Below are positions 46,512 to 54,534 of a stretch of DNA of 64,000 nt, one piece after another. The notes beneath the pieces were generated by a model. It searched no databases. It worked only from the letters and a program-made list of their open reading frames with translations, and was not told where the DNA came from. The DNA comes from Pontibacter amylolyticus. Its GTDB lineage: Bacteria > Bacteroidota > Bacteroidia > Cytophagales > Hymenobacteraceae. How positions within the stretch are numbered: position 1 is the stretch's first letter; every line of letters begins with the position of its first letter. Both the position numbers and the translations under genes were made by a program. The stretch lies in assembly GCF_014638845.1 (NCBI RefSeq), contig NZ_BMFP01000007.1, forward strand, positions 85,785 to 149,784, written 5' to 3'.

Positions 46512-46988
46512 ATGACAGAACAACAAAAAGACTATATGCGGGAGGCCATCCGGCTATCCGTTGAGAAAATGGAAGCTGGTTTTGGCGGACCTTTTGGTGC
46601 GGTGGTCGTGCGGGACGGTGAGATCATAGCCCGTGGGTATAACAATGTGCTGGCGACCAACGACCCCACCGCCCATGCCGAGGTGGACGTGATCCGAAAG
46701 GCCTGCCAGGCGCTCGGCACTTTTCAACTAACAGACTGTGAACTCTACACCAGTTGCGAACCCTGCCCGATGTGCCTAGGTGCCATTTATTGGGCCCGCC
46801 CCCGCAAGGTATACTATGCCAACACCAAAGACGATGCCGCCAAAGCTGGTTTCGACGACCAGTTCATCTACGACGAGATCGACAAAGAAGCGCCCGACCG
46901 GTCAATTCCTATGGAGCAGATGCTGCGCGAAGAAGCGCAGGAGGCTTTTGAAAAATGGGTTGCAAAGGAGGACAAGCAGGTATACTGA
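46512..46988 (+). CDS. Nucleoside/guanine deaminase, cytidine-deaminase fold
   Basis: The 158-residue zinc-dependent deaminase has the paired motifs PTAHAEVDVIRKA with His55 and Glu57, and TSCEPCPMCLGAI with Cys85 and Cys88. The GGPFGAVVVRDG near 25-36 and NNVLATNDPTAHAE segments match bacterial guanine deaminase GuaD. The remaining sequence and length fit. A tRNA adenosine deaminase is less likely because the C-terminal part, YYANTKDDAAKAGFDDQF, resembles guanine deaminase. It begins a clear stretch of unusual repeats after its stop. Confidence 0.87.
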   Translation: MTEQQKDYMREAIRLSVEKMEAGFGGPFGAVVVRDGEIIARGYNNVLATNDPTAHAEVDVIRKACQALGTFQLTDCELYTSCEPCPMCLGAIYWARPRKVYYANTKDDAAKAGFDDQFIYDEIDKEAPDRSIPMEQMLREEAQEAFEKWVAKEDKQVY

Positions 46989-47161
46989 GCCCGCTACAGG
47001 TATAGCCTTGGGACTTACAGGTATAGCCGCAAGCAGATGCTGCAATAACAGACAACCAGTTCAGGTATAACTGGGCACTCAGCCTGGTAAAGAGGGAGAC
47101 TCATACTGCGCTAAACGAAAAAGGCTGAGCTTATACCTGCTCAGCCTTTTTGCTTATACCT
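46978..47161. repeat. Cluster of six AGGTATA/TATACCT heptamers
   Basis: AGGTATA occurs at 46978-46984, 46998-47004, 47019-47025 and 47063-47069, and its complement at 47132-47138 and 47155-47161. The second and third are extended to TACAGGTATAGCC. They span the end of the deaminase gene and the gap to ffh, and one sits in a terminator loop. This is the densest cluster in the window. Confidence 0.85.
47118..47151. terminator. Terminator between the deaminase gene and ffh
   Basis: AAAAAGGCTGAGC (47118-47130) pairs with GCTCAGCCTTTTT (47139-47151) around an eight-base loop that contains TATACCT. A- and T-rich flanks let it serve the convergent genes on both sides. Confidence 0.9.
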
Positions 47162-47171
47162 TGAAAACCGC

Positions 47172-48512
47172 TTAGCGACGTCCGCCCATCATTTTGGCAA
47201 GGTTGGCCATACCGCCTTTGGTACCGGCCATCTTGTTCATGGAGCGCATCATCTTGCGCATGTCGTTGAACTGCTTCATCAGGTTGTTCACCTGCGTAAT
47301 ATCCGTACCGGAACCTTTCGCAATACGGGCACGGCGACTACCGCTAATCATATCCGGGTTCTCGCGCTCCTGTGGTGTCATAGATTTGATGATCGCTTCG
47401 ATCGGTTTGAAAGCGCCTTCGTCGATCTCCACATCCTTCAAAGCTTTGCCAACACCCGGGATCATACCTACCAGGTCTTTGATGTCACCCATCTTCTTGA
47501 TCTGCTCGAGTTGGGTCAGGAAGTCGTCGAAGTTGAACTGGTTCTTGCGGATCTTTTTGTTGATGCGCTTCGCCTCGTCCTCGTCGAAAGCCTGCTGCGC
47601 ACGCTCTACGAGGGAGATCACGTCACCCATGCCGAGAATACGCTGTGCCATACGATCCGGATAGAACAGGTCGAGAGCTTCCATCTTCTCACCCGTCGAG
47701 ATGAACTTGATCGGCTTCTCCACTACCGCGCGAATGGAAAGGGCCGCACCGCCGCGTGAGTCACCGTCGAGCTTGGTCAGCACCACGCCGTCGAAGTTAA
47801 TGCGCTCGTTGAAGGTCTTGGCTGTGTTCACCGCATCCTGACCGGTCATGGAGTCCACCACGAACAGGGTCTCGGTTGGCTTCACGGCGGCCTTGATCTC
47901 GGCTATTTCTTTCATCATCGCCTCGTCCACGGCCAAACGACCGGCGGTGTCAATGATGACTACTTTCTTGTTGGTCTTTTTAGCGTGCGCCACCGCGTTG
48001 AGGGCGATCTGAACCGGGTTTTTGTTCTCCAGCTCGGTATAGGCCTCAACCCCAACTTGCTCGGCCAGCACCTGCAGCTGGTTGATCGCAGCCGGACGGT
48101 ACACGTCACAGGCAGCTACCAGCACACCACGGCCCTGTTTTTTAAGGTAGTTGGCCAGCTTGCCGGTAAAGGTGGTTTTACCAGAACCCTGCAGACCCGC
48201 GATCAGGATGATAGCCGGCTCGCCTTTCAGGTTGATGTCCTGCTTCTGGCCACCCATCAGCTCGGTCAACTCTTCATAAACGATCTTCACCATCAACTGG
48301 CCCGGCGATACGGAGATCAACACGTCACGGCCCATGGCCTCGTCCTTGATCTTGTCGGTTACCGTTTTGGCTACTTTATAGTTTACGTCGGCATCCACCA
48401 GGGCACGGCGTACCTCTTTGATGGTGGCGGCTACGTTGATCTCGGTGATGCTTCCCTGGCCTTTGAGGGTTTTAAAGGCGCGGTCTAGTTTGTTACTTAA
48501 ATTATCAAACAT
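47172..48512 (-). CDS. ffh: Signal recognition particle protein Ffh
   Basis: Ffh binds signal sequences of nascent inner-membrane proteins and the SRP RNA. The 446-residue protein has the N domain, the G domain with GLQGSGKTT at 106-114, DTAGRL and TKLDGDSRGG, and an M domain near 300-446 rich in methionine with GMIPGVG and MTPQERENPDMI segments. The C-terminal M-rich tail MRSMNKMAGTKGGM is normal. A minus-7 element lies 23 bases before the start. Confidence 0.97.
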   Translation of the reverse strand: MFDNLSNKLDRAFKTLKGQGSITEINVAATIKEVRRALVDADVNYKVAKTVTDKIKDEAMGRDVLISVSPGQLMVKIVYEELTELMGGQKQDINLKGEPAIILIAGLQGSGKTTFTGKLANYLKKQGRGVLVAACDVYRPAAINQLQVLAEQVGVEAYTELENKNPVQIALNAVAHAKKTNKKVVIIDTAGRLAVDEAMMKEIAEIKAAVKPTETLFVVDSMTGQDAVNTAKTFNERINFDGVVLTKLDGDSRGGAALSIRAVVEKPIKFISTGEKMEALDLFYPDRMAQRILGMGDVISLVERAQQAFDEDEAKRINKKIRKNQFNFDDFLTQLEQIKKMGDIKDLVGMIPGVGKALKDVEIDEGAFKPIEAIIKSMTPQERENPDMISGSRRARIAKGSGTDITQVNNLMKQFNDMRKMMRSMNKMAGTKGGMANLAKMMGGRR

Positions 48513-48535
48513 CTCTCTAATTCTGGATTTACCTA

Positions 48536-48543
48536 CAAAACTA
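48536..48543 (-). promoter_or_regulatory. Minus-7 promoter element for ffh
   Basis: On the minus strand TAGTTTTG matches TAnnTTTG and lies 23 bases before the ffh start. Confidence 0.45.
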
Positions 48544-48643
48544 AGGAATATCAGGAATAGTTGCTATAGCAATAATGAATGACGAAAGATTAATCGTTAT
48601 TCATTAATCACTATTCATTATTCATTCGTAATTACGCTTTTGC

Positions 48644-48651
48644 TATCTTTG
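48644..48651 (+). promoter_or_regulatory. Minus-7 promoter element for the GT4-like gene
   Basis: TATCTTTG matches TAnnTTTG. It lies 14 bases before the TTG start at 48666, so the leader would be only about eight bases long. The region before it has several ATTCATTA repeats. Confidence 0.5.
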
Positions 48652-48665
48652 GGAAAGAAGTTATT

Positions 48666-50015
48666 TTGCCGATCACTTTGGAAAAAACAGACCAGATCAA
48701 TTTACTATACATCTCCTACTACTGGCCTCCTTCGGGCGGGCCGGGCGTGCAGCGTGGATTGAAGTTCTGCAAATATCTGCCACAGTCAGGTGTGCAGCCC
48801 AGTGTGCTGACCGTTGACGAGAAACAGGCCTCCTACCCGGTGCTCGACCATACCTTTGCGAGCGAAGTGCCCGAAGGTACAGCCGTCTACCGCACCGCCA
48901 CCTCCGAGCCTTTTGAGTATTACAAGAAACTCTCCGGCAAGAAAGAAATACCTTACAGTGGCTTTGCCAACGAAGAAGCCAAGACCGGCTTTCTGGACAA
49001 AGTGTTCAAGTTCGTGCGCGGCAACCTGTTTATACCTGACGCCCGCGTAGGCTGGAACAAGCATGCCCTCAAAAAAGCTGACGAGTTGCTGAAGGACGGT
49101 CATTTTCAGGCGATCCTGACCACCAGTCCGCCCCACTCCACCCAGCTAATCGGCCTGAAGCTGAAAGAAAAGCATGGACTGCCCTGGATTGCGGATCTCC
49201 GCGACCCCTGGACGAACATCCATTACTACGACCAGCTCTACCACACCCCGATTGCCAGGCGCATCGACCGGAATTATGAGTTGCATGTGCTGGAGCGGGC
49301 TGATGCCGTGATCGTGACCAGCGAGGATACCAAACGCCTCTTTCTCAACAAACCAGCTAAGATTGACCCGGATAAGATCCATGTGATTCCGAACGGGTAT
49401 GACGAGGATGATTTCATTTACCCCTCTACCCCACCGCAGGACGAGTTTCTGATCACGTATACTGGTACCATTACCGAGAATTACAACATCGATGTGTTCC
49501 TGAAAGTAATTTCGCAGCTGCGCTCGGTGAACAGCGACATCCGGTATAAACTGCGCTTCGTAGGCAAGGTATCAGAGGGTGTGAAGCAGCGCATCAGCAA
49601 GGCCGGTCTGGAAGGTATAACAGAGTTTGTGCCGCATGTGCCGCACACCGAAGCCATCAAGTACCTGATGGAAAGCACGATGCTGCTGATGGCCATAGCT
49701 GATGTGCCTGCCGTGTACTCAAATGTGCCGGGCAAGCTGTTTGAGTACCTGGCCTCGAATAAGCCGATCATCTGTCTCGGTCCCGTGCACTCCGACACCG
49801 ACCGAATCATTGACGAGTGCGGTGCCGGCCGTTTATTCCACTATACCGCTCACGAGCTCATGCTCGACCACATGATGCTGATGAGCAAGGCCTGGACCAT
49901 CAACCCGAACCTTGACCTGCCCTACCTCAATCATGCCCAGTTCTCGAGACGTGAATTGACGGAGAAGCTGGCCAGGGTGGTGAAGCGGTTGGTCGTAAAG
50001 GCTGCCAGGGTTTAG
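48666..50015 (+). CDS. Glycosyltransferase family 4-like (GT-B)
   Basis: The 449-residue GT-B protein opens with INLLYISYYWPPSGGPGVQRG, the N-terminal nucleotide-contact loop of GT4 enzymes. DLRDPWTNIHYYDQLYHTPIARR near 178-200 and VITSEDTKRLFLNKPAKIDPDKIHVIPNGYDEDDF are typical, and FEYLASNKPIICLGP is the E-x7-type donor site. It may act on a surface sugar. The start is a TTG at 48666. No ATG precedes the first strand, and the promoter element makes this a near-leaderless message. It overlaps the convergent lipoprotein gene by four bases. Confidence 0.86.
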   Translation: MPITLEKTDQINLLYISYYWPPSGGPGVQRGLKFCKYLPQSGVQPSVLTVDEKQASYPVLDHTFASEVPEGTAVYRTATSEPFEYYKKLSGKKEIPYSGFANEEAKTGFLDKVFKFVRGNLFIPDARVGWNKHALKKADELLKDGHFQAILTTSPPHSTQLIGLKLKEKHGLPWIADLRDPWTNIHYYDQLYHTPIARRIDRNYELHVLERADAVIVTSEDTKRLFLNKPAKIDPDKIHVIPNGYDEDDFIYPSTPPQDEFLITYTGTITENYNIDVFLKVISQLRSVNSDIRYKLRFVGKVSEGVKQRISKAGLEGITEFVPHVPHTEAIKYLMESTMLLMAIADVPAVYSNVPGKLFEYLASNKPIICLGPVHSDTDRIIDECGAGRLFHYTAHELMLDHMMLMSKAWTINPNLDLPYLNHAQFSRRELTEKLARVVKRLVVKAARV

Positions 50016-50896
50016 TCAATTTTCCAGTCTACCGTAACGGGTTTGAATTCATCTACTATATAGGAAATTAATATTTCCCTGTTATCTATAACCTTAATGA
50101 CGTAGCGGGTTGTTCTGAGGTTGAGGAAAACGGAATCAGCAGCTGTGGGCATACCTAAAGCTGATTGTGAGAGGCTTGCAAGCCTTTCTTTCGTTACAGT
50201 GAAAGATGTTTCGCCAGGTTTTACTAAATAGCCGATTTGTCGAGTCCGATTAATAGAGGGCGATGGAAGGACTTTACCTATGCCTTCTTTAGGGACAATT
50301 AACAGTCCAACTATAATACTGTCTTTTACAGAATTTCTTTCGAATTCAAACCTAATGTCTTCGTCAAATGAAATACGCGTAGGTACTACATGCCATTTAG
50401 CAGCTTCCGGGACATCAGTCATCTCAACCCTATACCCCTTACTCTTATCACTATTTAAGTACTCCCATTTCAAATTTCTCACCTCATGTTGCTTCCCGTA
50501 CAAGTTCCAAGATGTAGAGGGTCTCGAAGTGTCACAGATATTATTAATATAGACCTCAGTGCACATGGCCTGCCCGTTTATATTGCTGCTTTGAAGCGGG
50601 ACATGGGGCCCATTGGTATCCTTCCCGCTATACGAGGCCATGAAGTACCCTTTATCAATCGTAAATCGAGAAGGTGTGCCAGATGTAAAGAAATGATTTT
50701 CCGTGTATCTGAAAATCCCATCAACTTCATCATATTTACCAGGTTTGACAGGAACATCAGTGGTGTTAGCATCTACTACAATATATTCTACCTCCTCCAG
50801 GGTAGGTATAGCTGTATTGTCATTGTCGGAATCACAACTGTAGAACATGAGCGTTAAGCCAGCCAGGAAAAGGGAGGATCTGTAAAATTCCTTCAT
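50012..50896 (-). CDS. Lipoprotein of unknown function
   Basis: From the ATG at 50896 the protein has 294 residues. It starts MKEFYRSSLFLAGLTLMFYSC with a lipobox cysteine near 21, and the body is beta-rich with repeated FTV, YLVKPG and RYVIKVIDN strands. A central DIRFEFERNSVKDS segment and the closing EFKPVTVDW may be fold elements. No family is recognised, although similar lipoproteins occur widely in Cytophagales. The gene shares its last four bases with the convergent glycosyltransferase gene. Confidence 0.7.
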   Translation of the reverse strand: MKEFYRSSLFLAGLTLMFYSCDSDNDNTAIPTLEEVEYIVVDANTTDVPVKPGKYDEVDGIFRYTENHFFTSGTPSRFTIDKGYFMASYSGKDTNGPHVPLQSSNINGQAMCTEVYINNICDTSRPSTSWNLYGKQHEVRNLKWEYLNSDKSKGYRVEMTDVPEAAKWHVVPTRISFDEDIRFEFERNSVKDSIIVGLLIVPKEGIGKVLPSPSINRTRQIGYLVKPGETSFTVTKERLASLSQSALGMPTAADSVFLNLRTTRYVIKVIDNREILISYIVDEFKPVTVDWKID

Positions 50897-51186
50897 GAGT
50901 TTGTCTATATAAAGGTGGGACGTTAAATACAAGGTATTCTTAATATTCTATACAAGCAATTATTATTCCATTATTAAAGTGCTAAACTATATTTAGCAAA
51001 TTAAAAACCTTCAACTCTTTAACAATTCTAGATTTGTAGTGCCCTACTACCCAACCGGATGATTTAGAATTTAAGCGGAGTACAATTCGCCACATTCTGA
51101 TCCGGCAAAGAAAGATGTGCCTCGCAACTCTTTTGGCTAGCTATAAGGTGGCATAAGTGGATTACAGGCGTGGTTTGTAAAAGTTA

Positions 51187-51855
51187 TTACTTTATGATGT
51201 ACCCGACCTTTACTCCCATCGATACATGCGGACGGTAGAAGGCTCCTTCCTTTCGGTCAATGGGTGGAAACCAAACATCCGTTTCTTCAAAATACTCATG
51301 CTCTACTAAACCAACGGGCTTGTGCGCTATAGAGAGTCGCCTTACCCCTAAGCCAAAAAAATGGTCGAATACAAAATTGTTGACTTTAATCTCTATCCCA
51401 TACTTTAAACTTGCTACCCATACTGTCCTCTTTATATCCGAATAGTCAAACCTGTAGTATGAATTATTAGTGATCAGATAATCCTGCTCTTTTACATATT
51501 GCTGCGGGAAATACATGCCCTCCATGGACAAGTAGGATGAAGCGACCGATTTTGGTTGCCCAACGAAGTATTTTAACTCCGCTTTCGTTTTAGAGTACCT
51601 GTAATTCTTCCTTTCACTCTCACCGTCCATTACGAGATTTCGAAATGCCTGCATTTTAAACCCATGGTCTAACGATAATGCGAATCGCTGATGAATGTGC
51701 TTCTGGATACCAATTTGCAGAACGCCCGTTATCGGGTCAAAAAAATTTAAAGGAGCAATGTGGAAACGTACTTTTTCGTCTGCGCTCTGACTGAAAGCAC
51801 TGCTACTCATCGTTAGTAAAAAGAATAGGACGAATAGGACCGCTTTGTCTTTCAT
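51187..51855 (-). CDS. Outer-membrane beta-barrel-like protein
   Basis: The 222-residue protein has a cleavable signal (MKDKAVLFVLFFLLTMSSSAFSQ) and a body of alternating hydrophobic residues that suggests eight to ten beta strands, with KYGIEIKVNNFVFDHFFGLGVRR and the final SMGVKVGYIIK. This resembles small outer-membrane barrels of the DUF3575 kind. A minus-7 element lies 16 bases upstream. Its function is unknown. Confidence 0.72.
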   Translation of the reverse strand: MKDKAVLFVLFFLLTMSSSAFSQSADEKVRFHIAPLNFFDPITGVLQIGIQKHIHQRFALSLDHGFKMQAFRNLVMDGESERKNYRYSKTKAELKYFVGQPKSVASSYLSMEGMYFPQQYVKEQDYLITNNSYYRFDYSDIKRTVWVASLKYGIEIKVNNFVFDHFFGLGVRRLSIAHKPVGLVEHEYFEETDVWFPPIDRKEGAFYRPHVSMGVKVGYIIK

Positions 51856-51871
51856 TGCTTATAATTTTTAC

Positions 51872-51879
51872 CAAAGGTA
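51872..51879 (-). promoter_or_regulatory. Minus-7 promoter element for the barrel gene
   Basis: On the minus strand TACCTTTG matches TAnnTTTG, 16 bases before the start of the gene. Confidence 0.5.
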
Positions 51880-51946
51880 TGCCCTTAATGCAAGCGCAGT
51901 TTCTATCTGAATATTCAGCATTCCACTTCAAGTTAACTAAATATAC

Positions 51947-53044
51947 CTAAACTCCTATATCCTTCAACCACGCTTCTACCTCCTGCACCGGTACGGTATA
52001 GTTCTCGAGTTTATCTCCTGTTGTACCGATCACCGCGCTATACCTGAAGCCGAGTGCTTTGCAGAGGAGAAAGTAGTGCGTCTTGATTAGGTTGGCTGGG
52101 TGAAACTCGAGCACCTGGCATTGCTCGGAGAAAAGCAGGTTGGTCAGGCCAGCGCCGTGGGGGGCCATAACGGCCTCAGACTCAAAGAAAAGCTGTACCT
52201 GCTGCTGATAGGTCAGTTCCTCGGCCCGCACCACCTCAACGCCATACCGGCCGAGCAGCGGTAGCAGTTCCAGTTCATTCAGCACACGACGGGTTTTGGC
52301 ATTGGCGCGACTGATGTAAATCCTTCTTTTGGCCATATTTGGCTGCACGCCATAGCCGTGCCATACCTTCTTCCGCAGCCAATTGGCTATTTCCCGGGGC
52401 AGAAAGCCACTTTGTGCATTGGCCACAAAGGAGGGTAGTACAAACTCCTCCACCTGCCATTTTTCGTGTTTGCCGATATAGGACACACTAGCCTGGGGAT
52501 ACCCTTTCAGCACAAAATGCATTGTTTCGAGTTGGTACGGAGCCATGTCGCGGCGCATGATGACCTGAATTGGTTCCTGGATATGCTCCAGCACCAGGTA
52601 TAGGCGCGATAGACAGTCAAAGAACCAGTGGTAGTTGTTGTGGTCAGCCCAGGGCAGGAACAGCACAGAGGTATAGCGGCCGACGCGCTTCTTGGGCAGT
52701 AGCAGCGAAACCTCCTTGAAAGCATCGGACTTGGCCAATCGGCTCACCTCCCCTACCGACTCCACCACGACCTTGCCATCCAATACCAAAGCGCCGGAGT
52801 TACCCAGAAGCTGCACATCTTGCAGACGCACCAGGTATAGCTCCTTTTGCCGGTAGCCCAGACTATAGTCGATGGCATAATTGAAACTGCGGGCAGAATC
52901 CTCCAGAAAAGCCTTCTCCGCATCATCGAAATCCAGTACGTAGCTGGGTCTGAGCGATCGTTTGCCCGGATGATGCAACACCGAGGTATAGCGCGAGTGA
53001 TAGCCCAACGTATGCAGCAACCCAAAAAAAGCTTTTTTCAACAT
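51947..53044 (-). CDS. Glycosyltransferase family 61 (DUF563)
   Basis: The 365-residue protein matches the GT61/DUF563 family: a WADHNNYHWFFDCLSRLYL motif near 132-150 with histidine and tryptophan residues, KRRIYISRANAKTRRVLNE near 240-258, and APHGAGLTNLLF near 294-305. GT61 members in bacteria attach xylose or other sugars to polysaccharides. It lies divergent from pseB across a region of repeats and is probably part of the same surface-sugar system. Confidence 0.83.
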   Translation of the reverse strand: MLKKAFFGLLHTLGYHSRYTSVLHHPGKRSLRPSYVLDFDDAEKAFLEDSARSFNYAIDYSLGYRQKELYLVRLQDVQLLGNSGALVLDGKVVVESVGEVSRLAKSDAFKEVSLLLPKKRVGRYTSVLFLPWADHNNYHWFFDCLSRLYLVLEHIQEPIQVIMRRDMAPYQLETMHFVLKGYPQASVSYIGKHEKWQVEEFVLPSFVANAQSGFLPREIANWLRKKVWHGYGVQPNMAKRRIYISRANAKTRRVLNELELLPLLGRYGVEVVRAEELTYQQQVQLFFESEAVMAPHGAGLTNLLFSEQCQVLEFHPANLIKTHYFLLCKALGFRYSAVIGTTGDKLENYTVPVQEVEAWLKDIGV

Positions 53045-53366
53045 GGAGAAGTTTGACAGTTTGGGAGTTCAGGAATTTACAAATTAGTTATTGTAGGGAC
53101 AGGTCGCGACCCGTCCGTATCGTTCACGGGCAATCAATTATTAGCAATCATGCACCGGAATACCCTCTGGGGGCTCAAGTGGGTTAATCGCCTACAAGCA
53201 AAAATTCCCCCTTATACATAAACAGCAAATAACAACATCCCTCTGCAACAACCAACAAAAACAATATCAACCATTCAACAATTTAAGCAATCAACAATTA
53301 AATATTTAACTTGCACCTTGGCGTGGGTTACAGATGATGCGCCCCGGTATTAAGCAAAAAATCAGC
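53045..53366. other. 322-base gap upstream of pseB
   Basis: The left part contains the second copy of the TCGCGAC repeat (53091-53158). The right part is AT-rich, with several CAACAA and CAATTAA words, and probably contains the pseB promoter. No clear TAnnTTTG element was found. An in-frame ATG at 53334 was not chosen as the pseB start. Confidence 0.55.
53091..53158 (+). repeat. Dispersed TCGCGAC repeat, copy 2 (left arm flanking pseB)
   Basis: This 68-base segment contains TTGTAGGGACAGGTCGCGAC and ends with ATTAGCAATCATGCACCGG. It matches 560-598 over its first 39 bases on the opposite strand. The whole segment pairs as an imperfect inverted repeat with 54424-54491. Confidence 0.7.
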
Positions 53367-54386
53367 ATGGCATTAGACCTTAACAATAAGTCTATTTTGA
53401 TCACTGGCGGCACAGGCTCGTTTGGGAAGAAGTTCGTGGAGATGGTATACGCCCGTTTTCCGGACGTAAAGCGCGTGGTCATTTACTCCCGCGACGAGCT
53501 CAAGCAGTTCGAAATGTCGCAGGTGTTCCCGCATAGCAAGTACAACTCCGTTCGTTACTTTATCGGCGACGTGCGCGACGGCGATCGTTTCAAAAGAGCC
53601 TGCGAAGGCATCGACATCATTGTGCATGCCGCCGCCATGAAACAGGTGCCTGCCGCTGAGTACAACCCGATGGAGTGCATCAAGACGAACGTGCTGGGAG
53701 CCGAGAACATCATCAACGCTGCCCTCGACACCGGCGTGAAGCACGTGGTGGCCCTCTCTACCGACAAAGCTGCTGCTCCGATCAACCTCTATGGTGCCAC
53801 TAAACTGTGCTCCGACAAGTTGTTTGTAGCCGCCAACAACATGAAAGGCAAGCGCGACATCAAGTTTTCGGTGGTGCGCTACGGTAACGTGATCGGCTCC
53901 CGTGGCTCGGTGGTTCCTTTCTTCCTGAAGAAGCGCGATGAAGGCGTACTGCCGATCACCCACCCGGAGATGACCCGTTTCAATATTTCGCTGGAAGAAG
54001 GCGTAGAGTTAGTTTTCCATGCGTTGGAGCACCATTGGGGCGGCGAGATTTTCGTGCCGAAGATTCCGTCATATGTCATCACCGACCTGGCTGAGGCCAT
54101 TGGTCCGAACTGCAAGCAGGAGGTGGTTGGTATACGTCCGGGTGAAAAACTACACGAAGAGATGATTACCGAAACCGACTCTCTGAGTACGGTGGAGCTG
54201 GATAAATACTATGTGATTGTGCCTTCTACTCCGCTCTGGACAGTGGAGGATTTCATCAAAGCGCATAACGGCAGGATGGTAGAGATAGGCTTTAAGTATA
54301 ACTCCGGTACCAATTCCGATTGGCTTAGTGTCGAACAACTCCGCGACCAGATCCGACAGCATGTGGACCCGGAGTTTAGTGTGTGA
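53367..54386 (+). CDS. pseB: UDP-N-acetylglucosamine 4,6-dehydratase (inverting) PseB
   Basis: PseB makes UDP-2-acetamido-2,6-dideoxy-beta-L-arabino-hexos-4-ulose from UDP-GlcNAc, the first step to pseudaminic acid. The protein is 339 residues from the ATG at 53367. The NAD-binding GGTGSFG is at 14-20, and the catalytic set is Thr132-Asp133-Lys134 with Tyr142 and Lys146 in the LSTDKAAAPINLYGATK segment. That set marks the FlaA1/PseB dehydratases. The next gene, pseC, performs the following step. The gene is bracketed by inverted copies of a dispersed repeat. Confidence 0.95.
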   Translation: MALDLNNKSILITGGTGSFGKKFVEMVYARFPDVKRVVIYSRDELKQFEMSQVFPHSKYNSVRYFIGDVRDGDRFKRACEGIDIIVHAAAMKQVPAAEYNPMECIKTNVLGAENIINAALDTGVKHVVALSTDKAAAPINLYGATKLCSDKLFVAANNMKGKRDIKFSVVRYGNVIGSRGSVVPFFLKKRDEGVLPITHPEMTRFNISLEEGVELVFHALEHHWGGEIFVPKIPSYVITDLAEAIGPNCKQEVVGIRPGEKLHEEMITETDSLSTVELDKYYVIVPSTPLWTVEDFIKAHNGRMVEIGFKYNSGTNSDWLSVEQLRDQIRQHVDPEFSV

Positions 54387-54423
54387 TTTATTGAATTGTT
54401 AATTTGTTGATTGTTGAATGGTT

Positions 54424-54491
54424 GCCCGTGCATGATTGCTAATAAATGAATGCCGGTGCACTATTGGACAGCTCTCGACCTGTTCCTGCAA
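54424..54491 (-). repeat. Dispersed TCGCGAC-like repeat, copy 3 (right arm flanking pseB)
   Basis: Read on the minus strand this segment aligns with 53091-53158, with about 55 of 70 aligned positions identical and one gap. The last part, TTATTAGCAATCATGCAC, is perfect over 18 bases. Together the two arms flank pseB in inverted orientation about 1.3 kb apart. Confidence 0.65.
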
Positions 54492-54534
54492 AAGCATCAT
54501 TAACTACTCACAATTTCAGAATTTACCTCCTTAC

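Noticed and set aside
48555-48640. Short ATTCATTA repeats before the GT4-like gene, considered as a repeat family
   Set aside because: The unit is eight bases with irregular spacing, within AT-rich promoter DNA, and gives no clear array.
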